A stretch of DNA of 64,000 nt from Lineolata rhizophorae (taxonomy: Eukaryota > Ascomycota > Dothideomycetes > Lineolatales > Lineolataceae): positions 128,326 to 192,325 of the forward strand of contig MU001692.1 in NCBI GenBank assembly GCA_010093515.1. The letters are read 5' to 3'. Below the pieces are notes generated by a model. That model was not told the DNA's origin and did not search any database. It was given only the letters and a program-made list of their open reading frames with translations. Both the position numbers and the translations under genes were made by a program. Positions 52,052-62,871 of this stretch are shown here, piece by piece; positions within the stretch are counted from its first letter, which is position 1, and each line of letters begins with the position of its first letter.

Positions 52052-53065
52052 TCATGCTGCAGCCTGAATTTCCTTTGTTGAACTCATTTCCCTTCTTTTT
52101 GCTTCAAGTGCTGCATAGTTTCGTTTCATAGCATTCGCCGTGAATTCCTCTCCCGTGACAATAGGATATTTCTTCTTGGGCCCTTGAATGGCCGCATCCT
52201 TGCATGGCTGGTTAAAGAATGCGATGCTGTACCTGTCGCCGAAGTAGTCTCCGGGGTCTGATGGTGCTTTCACGCGGTGAAATGTCGACTTGAACCGATC
52301 ATCTGACCATGACATGAGCAAGTCGCCTATGTTGCAGATAATATCCTCCGGGCCCATGTCGACCTTGGTCCAGGTATCGCCCATTCCGAACTCAGTGACA
52401 ACTTCCCGTCCAGGGCATATCTCAAGCCCACTCTGTCCCTCGCGTTGAAATAACAGTGTAAGGAGGTCCCAGTCTGCATGCGCACCAGCTCTGTGATATA
52501 CTTTGCCGTCTGTCGTTTCCGGAATAGCAAAGTAGTGGAGTAGACGCATCGTCGTCTGCGAGTTTGGCCGCGATACATCATGGACTCGGATGAAATAATC
52601 ATCGGGGAAGCCCAGGCCTCTTGCAAAGCATGTCATCAGCTTCTCAGAGACAGCTTGGACACGATGCATAAATTCAAGCGCGTTCTTCTTGAATCCCTGC
52701 AAGTGCTCATCAGAAATCCACGCATGCTCCTTCTCCATGTTATCCCCAAATTGCAATTGGTAGGACTCCTTCGTGTCCGGCATGCCCGTCGACGGTCGAA
52801 CTTGCGCGTTCTTTTCCCATCCGACGTTGTTCGCGCTCCACGGGACAGTCGCTTTCACGTCGTCAGGGAGAGCGAAGAAGGCCTCTGATATAGAAAACAT
52901 TGACTCGATCTCCGGAAGAGAGATACCATGGTTCGTGATAGAAAAGAAGCCGACATTCTCCGCTGCAGCAACAAGTTCTGCCGCGATCTCATCGGTGCGG
53001 GAGTCGAAATCGTGAAGCGATATTTTGGGTATTTCGCGATCGACGTACTTGGTTGATTGCGCCAT
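52052..53065 (-). CDS. 2-oxoglutarate/Fe(II) oxygenase, isopenicillin N synthase-like
   Basis: An intronless frame of 337 residues, the usual size for the family. The N-terminal DIOX_N domain (IPKISLHDFDSR, AAENVGFFSITNHGIS) precedes the jelly-roll core. The iron ligands are present: His196 and Asp198 in AGAHADWDLLTLLFQ and His263 in STFHRVKAP. The 2-oxoglutarate-binding RxS is Arg278 and Ser280 in DRYSIAFFNQP. Family members hydroxylate, desaturate or cyclise small molecules, including secondary metabolites; the substrate is not predictable. No backbone enzyme is adjacent. The GH7 gene follows upstream on the same strand (580 bp away) but needs no such partner, so no functional link is claimed. 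The start at MAQSTKYVDREIP suits the family. Confidence 0.92.
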   Translation of the reverse strand: MAQSTKYVDREIPKISLHDFDSRTDEIAAELVAAAENVGFFSITNHGISLPEIESMFSISEAFFALPDDVKATVPWSANNVGWEKNAQVRPSTGMPDTKESYQLQFGDNMEKEHAWISDEHLQGFKKNALEFMHRVQAVSEKLMTCFARGLGFPDDYFIRVHDVSRPNSQTTMRLLHYFAIPETTDGKVYHRAGAHADWDLLTLLFQREGQSGLEICPGREVVTEFGMGDTWTKVDMGPEDIICNIGDLLMSWSDDRFKSTFHRVKAPSDPGDYFGDRYSIAFFNQPCKDAAIQGPKKKYPIVTGEEFTANAMKRNYAALEAKRREMSSTKEIQAAA

Positions 53066-53645
53066 GACGGCAAATTGTTCCCAAGGGTCAAAGAATCAAG
53101 ACAATTATTTCAAGCGTAGAAGTCAGGTACTCACAAGGATTACTTCAAATCTTTGCGACTCCCAGATATTTATTTTGATATGCAAGACCGGCGTACTCCG
53201 CTAGGCTTATCTAGTTTTGGAGCTAGTGGGACCTCACTGACATTAGATACATAGAGGCGGCACAAAGGTGGGGAAGCCGAAGGCTATTTTAGCCAAAAGC
53301 TCCAAAGTAATTTTTGATCATCATGAGCGTTGACCAATTTCACGCAAAATGTTCAATTGTCCAAATCCACTATGTATGTTTCACAAGTCAAGGTCTACAC
53401 AAAAAGCCAATCAAGTTTCAAAATATTATTTGTAAATAAGTCGGTTGTGACCGCGCGATCTTTTATATGCGGGTATGCCGCGGGTATGAGGCCCGGTGCG
53501 ACGAGATTCAGCTTTGGGGGCTCAAAGCAGACATTCTCTTTCCGACAAATGTGGCGAAATGCGAAGAAAGAGGCCAGCATCAAGGCTATGATCCAAATCG
53601 AACCACGCGAATCGCGGCCATCTTGACTCTTCCAGCCTACGACAT
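53066..53645. other. Intergenic region between oxygenase and cellulase
   Basis: About 580 bp. It holds the oxygenase promoter and the 3' end of the cellulase gene. Its left half is AT-rich. No gene is supported. Confidence 0.5.
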
Positions 53646-55137
53646 CTATGCGGTGAAGTTTTGGAGGTTGCGCTTCCGCATATTGCCCTGGTCGAAGGTA
53701 GAGCCGATGGGGCCGACCTTGATAGCGGAGAAGGTGACGGAGGCGTCGGCGTTCTGGGACTCGACGTCGGCAGGGACACCGGAGCCAGTGTCGCAGTCGC
53801 CACGGGCCACACCGGGCTCGGACGGGTCGCGATCGGTCGGGTAGGGGGCGTCGAGCCAGAGCATGTTGGCGTAGTGGTCGTCCCAGAGGGACATGACGAG
53901 GACCATACCCGCCTGGAGGGCCTCAGAGATGGAAGCCATGCCACCATGGTCGAAGAATGGATAGTCCGCCTCCTGGAAGACGCTCTGCTCGGCCTCGCAG
54001 AACTCCTGTGTGACAGAGTTGAAGTCCTCGAGGCCGGCGATCGTACCATAGGCGTTCGGGATGGTCTCGCCGCCTTGCACGTAGTAGCGCTTGATCTCAG
54101 ACAATGTCCCGCCCTCCTCGAGAAATTGCGTCACGACCGTCATCTGCTGGTTGGTATCGACCGTCTTGCCCGGGCCGTAGAAATCGGTGGCGCCGACACG
54201 ATAGGGGTTGAAGTCGCAGCCATTCGGGTCGCAGTTGCCGGCATAACGGTCGCCAGAGTAAGTACCACCGCACTGGTCACCCGAGCACTCGGTGAAGGTG
54301 ACAGTGTCGCAAGAGTGTGGGGTGACCGCGGTCGAGATGGAGTTGGCCTCCCAGATATCCATCTCAGCGCAGCAGGCTCCACGGTCGCCGACGCCCGCAT
54401 TCGGGTCATTGTCAGAAGGCTGCCAACCTTCCATGTTGGCCTATTGATTTTATTACGTTAGTTTAGAACACGCGAACAACATATTCGGCCTTACGAAGGT
54501 GCGTCCTTACCGTTCCGTCGATGAATTTCAAGTCACGTGGGCACTGGGAGTCGCAATACCCAGTTCCGTACTCAGCACCGGCCTCGCCCTGACCTTCTTG
54601 AGGCATGTTGACAAAGTACAAGGCTCCATTCAAGCCGCACGGCAGATTGGAGACGTCGACATCGAAGGTGAACTCTTGGCCAAGGAGCTCGTACATCTGG
54701 TATGAGTTGGTGCTCTCCAGCATGTACGTCCGCGCGCCAATGTTGGTCGCGTACTCGCCCTCGGTGACGAACGTGATCTGCAGCGAGTCACCCGAGACTG
54801 AGATCCCGTAGGTAGACTCGTAGTCGGCACCGTCGACCGCACAGTTCTCCGAGCACTCCTCGTTAGTAGAGCACACCGACGAGTCCCACTCGTTGCCATC
54901 GTAACAGTTCTGGTAGTCGTCCACCACGTGGAGCCAGCGCCAGTTGGCGTCGATGACAATCTCGCCGTTGACGGTCTCACAGCTGTTACCTCCCGTACCG
55001 GAGCATCTCTCCCACGTCATCGAAGGATGGGTCTCCGACTGCTGCGTGCCGGCCGCCTGACCGCGCACGAGGGCAAAGAAAAGAGAAGATGCGGCGATAC
55101 TGAGGGCCATCTTGACGTCCGTTGAAGTCATCGACAA
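53646..55137 (-). CDS. GH7 cellobiohydrolase, secreted, no CBM1
   Basis: Two exons (55137-54511, 54440-53646; intron 70 bp) encode 473 residues. A signal peptide is visible ([20 protein letters not shown]). Starting at the inner ATG (55110) would give a shorter, more typical leader. The mature protein has GH7 hallmarks: [46 protein letters not shown] joined to ANMEGW, and the catalytic [11 protein letters not shown] with nucleophile Glu235 and acid/base Glu240. The rest is also conserved: [39 protein letters not shown] and GPIGSTF. Loops resemble reducing-end cellobiohydrolases (Cel7A type) more than endoglucanases. There is no Ser/Thr linker or CBM1; the chain ends shortly after the catalytic domain with [12 protein letters not shown]. 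It cuts crystalline cellulose outside the cell and indicates a plant-degrading lifestyle. Confidence 0.94.
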
Positions 55138-58100
55138 GGAGTGTCGAACAGAACTATGAAGCAGGGCAAAACCGGCTTTTATAATTGCGGGATCCAGTGC
55201 ACTGTCCCACTCCGTCCATTTCTCATGACGACGAATTATTTCCTTTTTAGGTACGGAGCTGATGAGCGACAGAAGAACTGGTCATGGCTGAAGGGCCATC
55301 GGCTCGTCGGGAGCGCGAACCAGCTCGCCGAGAAATTTGAGAAGAGGGGTAGCTTCAAGGCCTTGACGAAATTTCATGATTGACATGAGTAGGTTACGCA
55401 GGTTCGCGATTGCCTGATTTTTTGGAAATGGAACAGGAACCAACTTCAGACCCGTAATTTTGCTAGAGTGCATGCCGAGGAGTCCTCCCGGCAGACTAGA
55501 CCCGGGGTAAGAGATTGCGTGCCTGAGCAAGGGCGAGGCCGAGTATTGCAAGGGTGGAACCCGGTGGTGCAGGTGATGTCGGGCGACGAGAAACTTTAGA
55601 GAGGCAACAAAAACCTACGAATGTCATTGGTTTAGAGGAAGCAACGTGAATCGATTAATTAGTTATCTGTTAACATAAACCAAATGGCTTAGTTCGAACT
55701 TTCAGAGAATAAAAGGAGACGCTGGGATAGATTAATTAAGCCACTAGGTCTTAATATAAACGGAGCGCAGGAGTACCTAGGCGGACACTTCAGTGCCCAC
55801 CAGCACATTCCCTGATAGTCAAAGACAACGTAACGTGGTCCTGGCGGCCCAGCGATGCTGGAGAAATAAAAGGACGGCTAAGCACAGGCAACGTACTTAG
55901 GTGATTGTGATTGACACGAGCGCAAGGTGTTGATGAAAACGTACGCACTTGCGTTATCTATTGGCTCGCTGCAGCGTACAATCGGCAATTGCACTGGAGG
56001 ACTCGAAGGACCTACAACTGAAATCCACGGCCACACCATGATGTTGCAAAATAGAAATGGCAATGTTCTATTTCGTAGCGAAAGCGCAGGCTTCTCTTCA
56101 TTGATTCCTCGTCCATCTGAGGGAGCAGGGGCCCCCCGCAATCCAGACCGCGCATTTCGGATTCGTAGCTGCCAATTGGTGGATCCGATTAGAAGAAACA
56201 AGATAACGTCCTGGCCTTTCCCAGGGGAATGCGGGGCGGCGGAAGCAACGGGATGCTTAGCGAAAAGGCGGGGTGACAAGGGTACTGTACGGTTGTGAAG
56301 CCCTTGATGGTCGGCGAGACTATCCAAATTGGCCAGGTCGTAGCGGTCCATGATTCCAGGACCATTGGGTAAGACCAGTTTCTGTCGCGACAACGGTAGC
56401 GTGTACATACGCATCCTTGCCCACTACGCTGCGGTGGCACTGGGCTGACGACCAATGTGGAGTAACTGCCACCGCGGTCGACTCTTTTTCAGGGACCACT
56501 CAGCAATATGGGACTTGCAGTCACTGCCTTCGCTGTCGCAGGTAGAGGGTTTTCCTTGCGGGGGACGCATATTGTCGCATATCCATTATTTGCGCTGAAA
56601 TGATATCCCTCCTCGGGTTGCGCAAATCGTCCACGATAAGTGACATGTCCATAGGATATGCGGCGGTTGGAACTCAACTGCCTGGCCGACCTTACTCTAT
56701 GAGGTGCGAATTTTTCTGCATCCCTGGACATGGAAGAGAAGTAAAGCCTGATATAAGAGTAAGGGACCGTCCCTGCAGTGTGCCGAGAATTGTCCCATGA
56801 TACCGAGAGTTTGGAGGTTGACATGTGTTCACCGCACATGTAAAAGACATGACCATTTCAACCACCATTCCATGTCAATGTTAAGGTTCGGGACGGACGT
56901 TCTGCGATTGGCTGGGCCAATAGAGTCTTGAGAAGCGACACGTGCTCTGCCTTGAAATGATTCGAGGGTGTCTTGCGGACGACGGAAGACGATGGGTAGT
57001 AGGGTCAAAAAAGCTGGGAGATGGGCCACTTCATGTAGCTTTTCCTCTCAGGGCTTTCCATTCCTACTTACCTCAGCAACAGAATGGACAGAAGTAATGT
57101 AAGAACAGAAAAAGTTCTATCATCAACAGAAAGGGACTGTGTTCTTCCTAAGTGGGAAGAGACAGGCTCTTATACCAAACAAAGCGAAGCCGGCACTATT
57201 CCTAACAGAGCGACGATTACCAGGTAAACGACCCAAGAACCCTGGCGGAGGCTTAAAATTTGGAGGTACGTGGCCAGATGTACCAGCCAAGTATGCGGCC
57301 AAGGTCACCAAGTAGCGAAGTAACTTGTCTGCGGGAGAGCCCGAGCCGCGATGTGCGCCTCTTGCGGGCGATTCGAGGTCTTGCGGAAGTCTCTTCTTCG
57401 TAACCGCAATTAGCGGCCCGCAAAATCTCAAAGTTCCGTTCGTCCTTACAGCACAGGATTTGCACTCTCTCATCTAAACGGCGAAAGTCGACGACATGTA
57501 GATCAAACCTAAGGGCTGGGCTACCTCGAAGTGGTATCGTTGCCCAGTACATCAGAGTATCGCCAAGGCGCCAGCGGTACGTACCTTGTATTTGGTCCGT
57601 GATTGGTGGATATGGCCGGCAACAATGAAACCAAAACCTCTAGATCTACCAAGACTTTGGGTGATCCGCCCGGGGTCCTTCATTCAGGACAGCCGTTATA
57701 GAAGCTACAACCAATAACTTCTCGATTCTGGACAAGTAGCCGTCGATCATAGGTCCTATCATTACACCTTTCGGTTCGTTGCCACAGGTACCCGCAAGTA
57801 AAACTTGAGGACAACCATCCACCTAGTTGGGTGAAATAAGAACGACCAAAGCCAAGTAAAACGTGCATCTTCGAGGCCGACTTACCAGTGACTTGAGAGA
57901 AATCCTACTTCCACTTGGTCAAAACAGTGGAGCTAACCAATACTTGGGACCTCTAGAAGGCTCGGCGGCACTCTGGCTCAGACGCGCCCTCAGCAGTTGA
58001 TGAGCATGGCTGACCTTCGGACGAGATCGTCGACGAATTTTACCGTCTCTTGGCCGTCTGTGTGGAGTGGGCACGCGCGCCTGACGGCTGCGCGCTGCGC

Positions 58101-59652
58101 AATAATGCACCATGCGTTATACGTACAGGGAAACCACAGCGCATAGTGGAGGCAAAGACGGACAAATAGTTCTTTGCTAGGCGCCGAGATGCGCGCAGTT
58201 GCTCGAATTACAGCATGCATATCTCTGCATGTTTGTAATTACTATGAAAGGAGGATTTGAAAATGGTTGGCTTGGAGTGGCTGCTTCACTGATGATGTGG
58301 AGGACTGAAGGTTGCCGGCAAGCGTGGCGCATGGCAGACGAAGCGAGCACGTGTGGCGCATTGCCAGCCCCACAGCAAGTCGAGATTCAACAGCATCCGA
58401 CTTCCACATGCGCAGTCAAATTCTTTCACAGGTCCCTGAAAAATCTTTGCGCGGATGAAGGTCCCTGCGGCATTTGAACATTTAGTGGATGTTCATATTA
58501 GATAGTACGTTGAGCGGGAAGTGAAGAGCTCTGCCGGCAGCTCTGGGCCTTTGGCAATAGCCGCGACGGCACCCTTAGCCGGTTGCCGAAAATTATATTG
58601 AGGTTGGTGGAGGCACCGGGAGGATGTACCTCTAGTCACGCGCATAATTTCATGAGTCTTGTCGCCCCACAATATTCGAGGCCCAAAAGGCTTTTCAATA
58701 TGGGGGCGGCCTCGGCGCAAAGCGCTTCTTTGATCGTCCTCGCTCCGGGTAACTCAGGATTGAATCATGCCGAGAGCCAGGCTATTCGATCGCCATTAAC
58801 AAAGTATTCTTTTGTCCATGACCTCGGGATCTACTTTAGTTTAGACAATCATCGTCTAAAGAACTATTCGAGTGCTTTCAAATTACAATGATCTGCTCAG
58901 GTCGGAGTTGTCACAAACTTCGGCGGATGACGCATTGTACTTTAGAAAGCATGCCGTCAATCTAATCGTAAAGCAACCATAGCAGTTGGAATTCCGGGGC
59001 GGCGCGTTGTGATTGTACAAGAATCGGCCCAAATCACCAAGAATGCAAGATGACTCAGACTAAAGTAGCCAAGCTTAATGGGTCGATCTAGTTCGATTTG
59101 GTCAAAGTGCTATTGAAAGCAGTTCAGGGAATGCCTTCACTATAGTCTTCCCCAGGCGCCATCGCTATTGGGGTATCGAAGTACAACATGCTAGTCCTAT
59201 AATGGGTATAGTGCTTTCTGCCATTGGATATCCTGTAAGGGCGACGCTTCAGGACAGTTATTCGACCTCAGAACCCATCTTGAATAGGCCCAAGAAGATC
59301 GCAGGCGGTAGAGGGCCCTTCTAGTATTGCAGCAACCTAGAGCAGCATCTTTTCGTCGCAGTGAAGTCGTTCTTAATAAAGCGTATACCTCGAGGAAGCG
59401 ACAGTTCCCGCATGTAAAGCCATCACAACCGCAAAAGGTTATCCAGCTTCCATGCGATAATGCTCAGACATCTACGGGGAATGGATGCAATCATATGCAC
59501 GGCATATCTGGAGTGTCGAATGCATGTGGTCGCCATGAAGCCAGTAAACGCACCCACTTTCGCATGCCTTGCTCCATTGCGAAAGCCTGTGGACCGCATT
59601 AGATGTACCCCCGGGGTCAGTATTTCGTTCTTTCGCCACCAAACCATGCCCT
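55138..59652. other. Gene-poor region with scattered ORF fragments
   Basis: About 4.5 kb without a supported intact gene, of lower GC than neighbouring genes. Short frames occur on both strands; the best is listed separately (57253-57552). Others, such as the reverse frames 57680-57868 and 57990-58220, look protein-like but have no recognisable motif. Terminal repeats or transposase motifs were not seen. The right end holds the PIG-S 3' region. Confidence 0.4.
57253..57552 (-). CDS. Hypothetical ORF, possibly part of a decayed gene
   Basis: Ninety-nine codons from an ATG (MYWATIPLRGSPALRFDLHV). The same frame stays open upstream to 57639, giving 128 codons in all, including RPYPPITDQIQGTYRWRLGD. 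The composition is protein-like: a basic cluster (RPRIARKRRTSRLGLSRRQ) and an aromatic C-terminus. It could be one exon of a gene with lost exons, or a relic. No family is recognised. Confidence 0.3.
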   Translation of the reverse strand: MYWATIPLRGSPALRFDLHVVDFRRLDERVQILCCKDERNFEILRAANCGYEEETSARPRIARKRRTSRLGLSRRQVTSLLGDLGRILGWYIWPRTSKF

Positions 59653-61475
59653 TCACTGCTTCTTCTTCTCCCCACCCTCCTTTTCTTTCTTTCCCCGGCC
59701 CTCCCTAAGTTTCTTAATCTCCTTCACCACCGCCATAAGCAACGGCACCGCCACCGGCCCCAGCAGCGGCAGATACACCGCGACCTTGTGCTCGTCCGGG
59801 AAGTACACCTGGCCGACCATGCTCGGCTCGAAGAAGGCCTTCTCGACGCGCATCTCGGCGACACGCGCACTACGCAGCGCCGCACCAAAGCGGCCCTCGC
59901 GCAGGTCCGCGCAGGCGGCGTCCAGCCGCGCCACCGTCTCGTCGACCGCATCGGCGACGGCGTCCGGGATGGCGATGCCGGGTAGCGCGAGCGCGAGGCG
60001 GGCCAGCGAGCCGAGGGTCGAGGAGGCAGAGAGGAGTAGCGAGGCGGCGCGGACCCGGGTTAAAGTGCGGAGACGGAGGGGGAGTGAGGGCGGTGAAGAC
60101 GGCACGGAGAGGAGCGAGAGTAAGTGTGAGGAAAAAGTGAGCATAGCAGGGGCGAGATCGTCTTGGGTAAGCGTGGTGGGTTGTTGTTGGCGTTGTTGGT
60201 TAGAGGCGGTCGGGTTGAGGATAAGTATGCTGCCCCACTGAGGAACAAGCCAACTCGTGGCGGTGGCGTCGCCGTCGGCGACGACGAGAGGGGTTTGAGA
60301 GGGCGAGGGGACGTAGAGGACGAAGTTGACGGTGGGACCGGCGCCGATGCTGGGGCTGAGCGGCCATTCGGCGGCGTTGATGAAACCGCTTACGTCCTCC
60401 TTGCGCAGCGTCCACGCGCCTCGGTTGGAATCGTATTCGGGCTCCCGAATAGAGGGCGAGAACGCGGCGTACAGCTGCACCTGAGTGTCGACCGTGAAGT
60501 TGCTGATAGTAGATAGTGATTCAAGCAGCGGAGCCACGTGCGTCGCGAGCGCCTCCTCAATCTCCCAGTCCGATGGGGCCGCTGTCGGCGTGAAGAGCGA
60601 GAAGGTGAGGTGGTAGGTCGGCGCGTATTTGAAGGAGCGCGTAGACTGCTTTGCAAGACTCTCCGCAGCCTCAGGCGACAACGGCTTTGGTTGCGTCGTT
60701 TGCGCCTGCAGCGAAGTGCTCGATGCCGGGCTTGACGATAACAGATATACTAGCATATCCTGCTCCTCCGCGAACAGCTTCTGCAGCTCATTTGCAATGA
60801 AGGTCGCGAGCGGTGCCGGTGCGGCTGCGGACGATGACGGGGATGGTATTTGATTCGGCGCATAGAGTACGTCTAGCGTAGGAGAGTATGGCTGTAGTTC
60901 TGCTCGTGGCAACGTTCCGCTCACACCCGGCAGCAACCTCACGGACAGCGCAATCTCTCCTTCATCCTCGTCCGTGAAGGATGCGGGCGTACCGACTGCT
61001 GGAAGGTCGCCCACATCAGGGTGTACTTCTTGAGAAGCGTTCCGCGTGTCGAAGTGGTCGCGCAAGCGCAAGCGCAAGTGGTGCGCAGAGAAATCATTGA
61101 GATCGTCGATAGCATGCTGAGTAGTGCGCAGGAGATTGTGGGCGTCATTGGAGGAGAGCGACGGCGCGTCGAGTGCTATTCGAAGGGGAAACACTGGGCG
61201 ACAGCTCTGAATGCAAATCTACAGTTAGAAAGCCAGGCGCTCTATCTTGATGTTCAGCACGCAGGAAAGCTCACTTTGCCGTCAGCCCAGTCTAGCATTG
61301 CCTGCAGCGGCAGCTGCGCGCGGTAGATGGTCGTTGTCTTCCACCATATCGGCAGGCCGAGAAGGATGGCTACGGACCAAAATGCGAGTATCACCAGTCG
61401 CCGAGTCCGGATGCTTTCCTGACTCTCGGGTGGCGGTTTCCTTTCCACAGTTGCCTTGCCATCTGTGGAGGCCAT
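59653..61475 (-). CDS. GPI17: GPI transamidase subunit PIG-S (Gpi17)
   Basis: Two exons (61475-61275, 61206-59653; intron 69 bp) encode 584 residues. PIG-S is a subunit of the ER complex that replaces a C-terminal signal with a GPI anchor. One transmembrane helix lies near the N-terminus (LVILAFWSVAILLGLPIWWK, about 24-43) and one near the C-terminus (VAVYLPLLGPVAVPLLMAVV), with a large luminal part between, as in the family. Conserved features include WWKTTTIYRAQLPLQAMLDW with ADGK before the splice, CRPVFPLRIALDAP after it, SFKYAPTYHLTFSLF and WLVPQWGSILILNP. The chain ends in Lys-rich KKEKEGGEKKKQ, a possible ER-retrieval signal. The ATG giving MASTDGK was chosen because upstream sequence lacks family resemblance. 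Confidence 0.9.
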
Positions 61476-61916
61476 TGCGCACGGCGACCAGCGTATATGC
61501 GCTCGAGGAGCCGCCGTGTAGCGAAGGATGACATGGAGCGCGTCTAAGCCAGGGCATTTCGAAAGGGGTCCGAGGCCGCTAATAACAATGAGGCCTAGCG
61601 CTAATATTCCCTTGTCACGTGCACAACCTCTACGTTTCATATTTCCTTTACTCCCCGGCTTACTTCCGCGTTCCTCCGTTACAATCTTCCATCGTTGTCA
61701 CTATTATGCGTCCCATCTCAAGACTTGCGTACACTGCGTTTTAATCCTGTCCAAGGAATTAGTGACGACTCAATGATTTCAGTCAAACTCAACGAACTTC
61801 ACTTCTTCCCAACACGAACGCAACTGATTCAATTTTAGAACTTTCGTCGTTTAAACGCTCCCTTATATTTCAAATGCTGCAGCAGACACCATTTGGCGAC
61901 TCATGACTATGGAATC
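61476..61916. other. Intergenic region between PIG-S and the P450 relic
   Basis: About 440 bp that includes the PIG-S promoter. No gene is seen. Confidence 0.5.
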
Positions 61917-62871
61917 TCAACCTTCCTCGGCCAATTTTATCAACTCAAACTTGATCGGCGAAGCCGACTTTACTAGGCCTCTGATCTCCTTCCTGACATT
62001 ATCGGCGTTCAGCACCGTGATATCAACCTCCGTCAAAAGCATCACCAACATGATCTTCATCTCCAGGAGCACAAACTCCGACGCGGGACACCGTCGTGGC
62101 CCTGCAGTAAAGGGCATCCATTCGCAGCGATTCTCGACTTTGTTTGGAAGCGCGCGCTCCCATCTCTCCGGACGAAACTCATTTACATCGGGTCCCAAAT
62201 ACGCTCGTCTCTATGACGCAGGTAAATCGACGAGTAAAGGTGGGCCCCAGCGGGGATTGTGACAGGACCCCGCGACGTGGTCAGCTCCACCGGCTTTGCG
62301 AATAGGCGAGCCGTTGTCGAAATGGTCGGATAAAGACGGAGCATTTCGTTAACGAGGGCGTCAAGATATGGCATCTTTCGAATTGTCTAGAAGTCAAAGA
62401 ATTCCTCGTCGGTACGCCACTGAGCCTCGATCTCTTCGTGGAGTTTGCGAACGGCGTTGGGATGATTGCTAAGCTCGACGAGAGGCCACATGAGGAATAG
62501 AGAAGCCGGTCCGTGGCCCTGGAGAAATATAATACGGGTTTGTAGAAGCACTTCTTCCACGGCTCGCGGAACAGTGACGTGTAAACATTCTCCGTGCACA
62601 TGCGCGGGAGCAGTCCAAGGAGGGCATTGCCGTATATGCGAGGGATGTTAGGGAGCAAGCTGCCCATCAGGACCTGAAATCCTTCAAATGTTTTGGTTTG
62701 AATGTGATTGAGAAATGCAAGAGCAGGTGCCTTATTCAGAGATTTGTCTTTGCTAACAGAATCTTTTTCAGTGGTCAAGACGGAGCCCAATCCCCAAGGT
62801 TTGAATATCCGCAGCGACATTTTGCCTGCGCAAGTATTGGTCAAATAGACAAGTGTTTCTACCACCCGCAA
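61917..62871 (-). pseudogene. Broken cytochrome P450 (C-terminal half)
   Basis: Three reverse-strand frames together spell the C-terminal half of a P450. From the 5' side there is a weak region (62871 to about 62600). An I-helix region follows (HGPASLFLMWPLVELSNHPN), then an in-frame TAG at 62389-62387. After the TAG come the K-helix LDALVNEMLRLYPTIS and the IYLRHRDERIWDP segment. A frameshift near 62190 then leads to VNEFRPERW, and finally the heme loop PFTAGPRRCPASEF with its Cys ligand. The chain ends naturally at 61917. The stop and two frame changes cannot be removed by plausible introns. The N-terminal half (membrane anchor, B-C region) is not found upstream. The I-helix lacks the usual acid-Thr pair. 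Confidence 0.8.

Noticed and set aside
51873-53645. A biosynthetic cluster around the 2OG oxygenase
   Set aside because: No polyketide synthase, NRPS, terpene synthase or prenyltransferase of secondary metabolism is adjacent. COX10 is a housekeeping UbiA enzyme and the P450 is broken and about 9 kb away.
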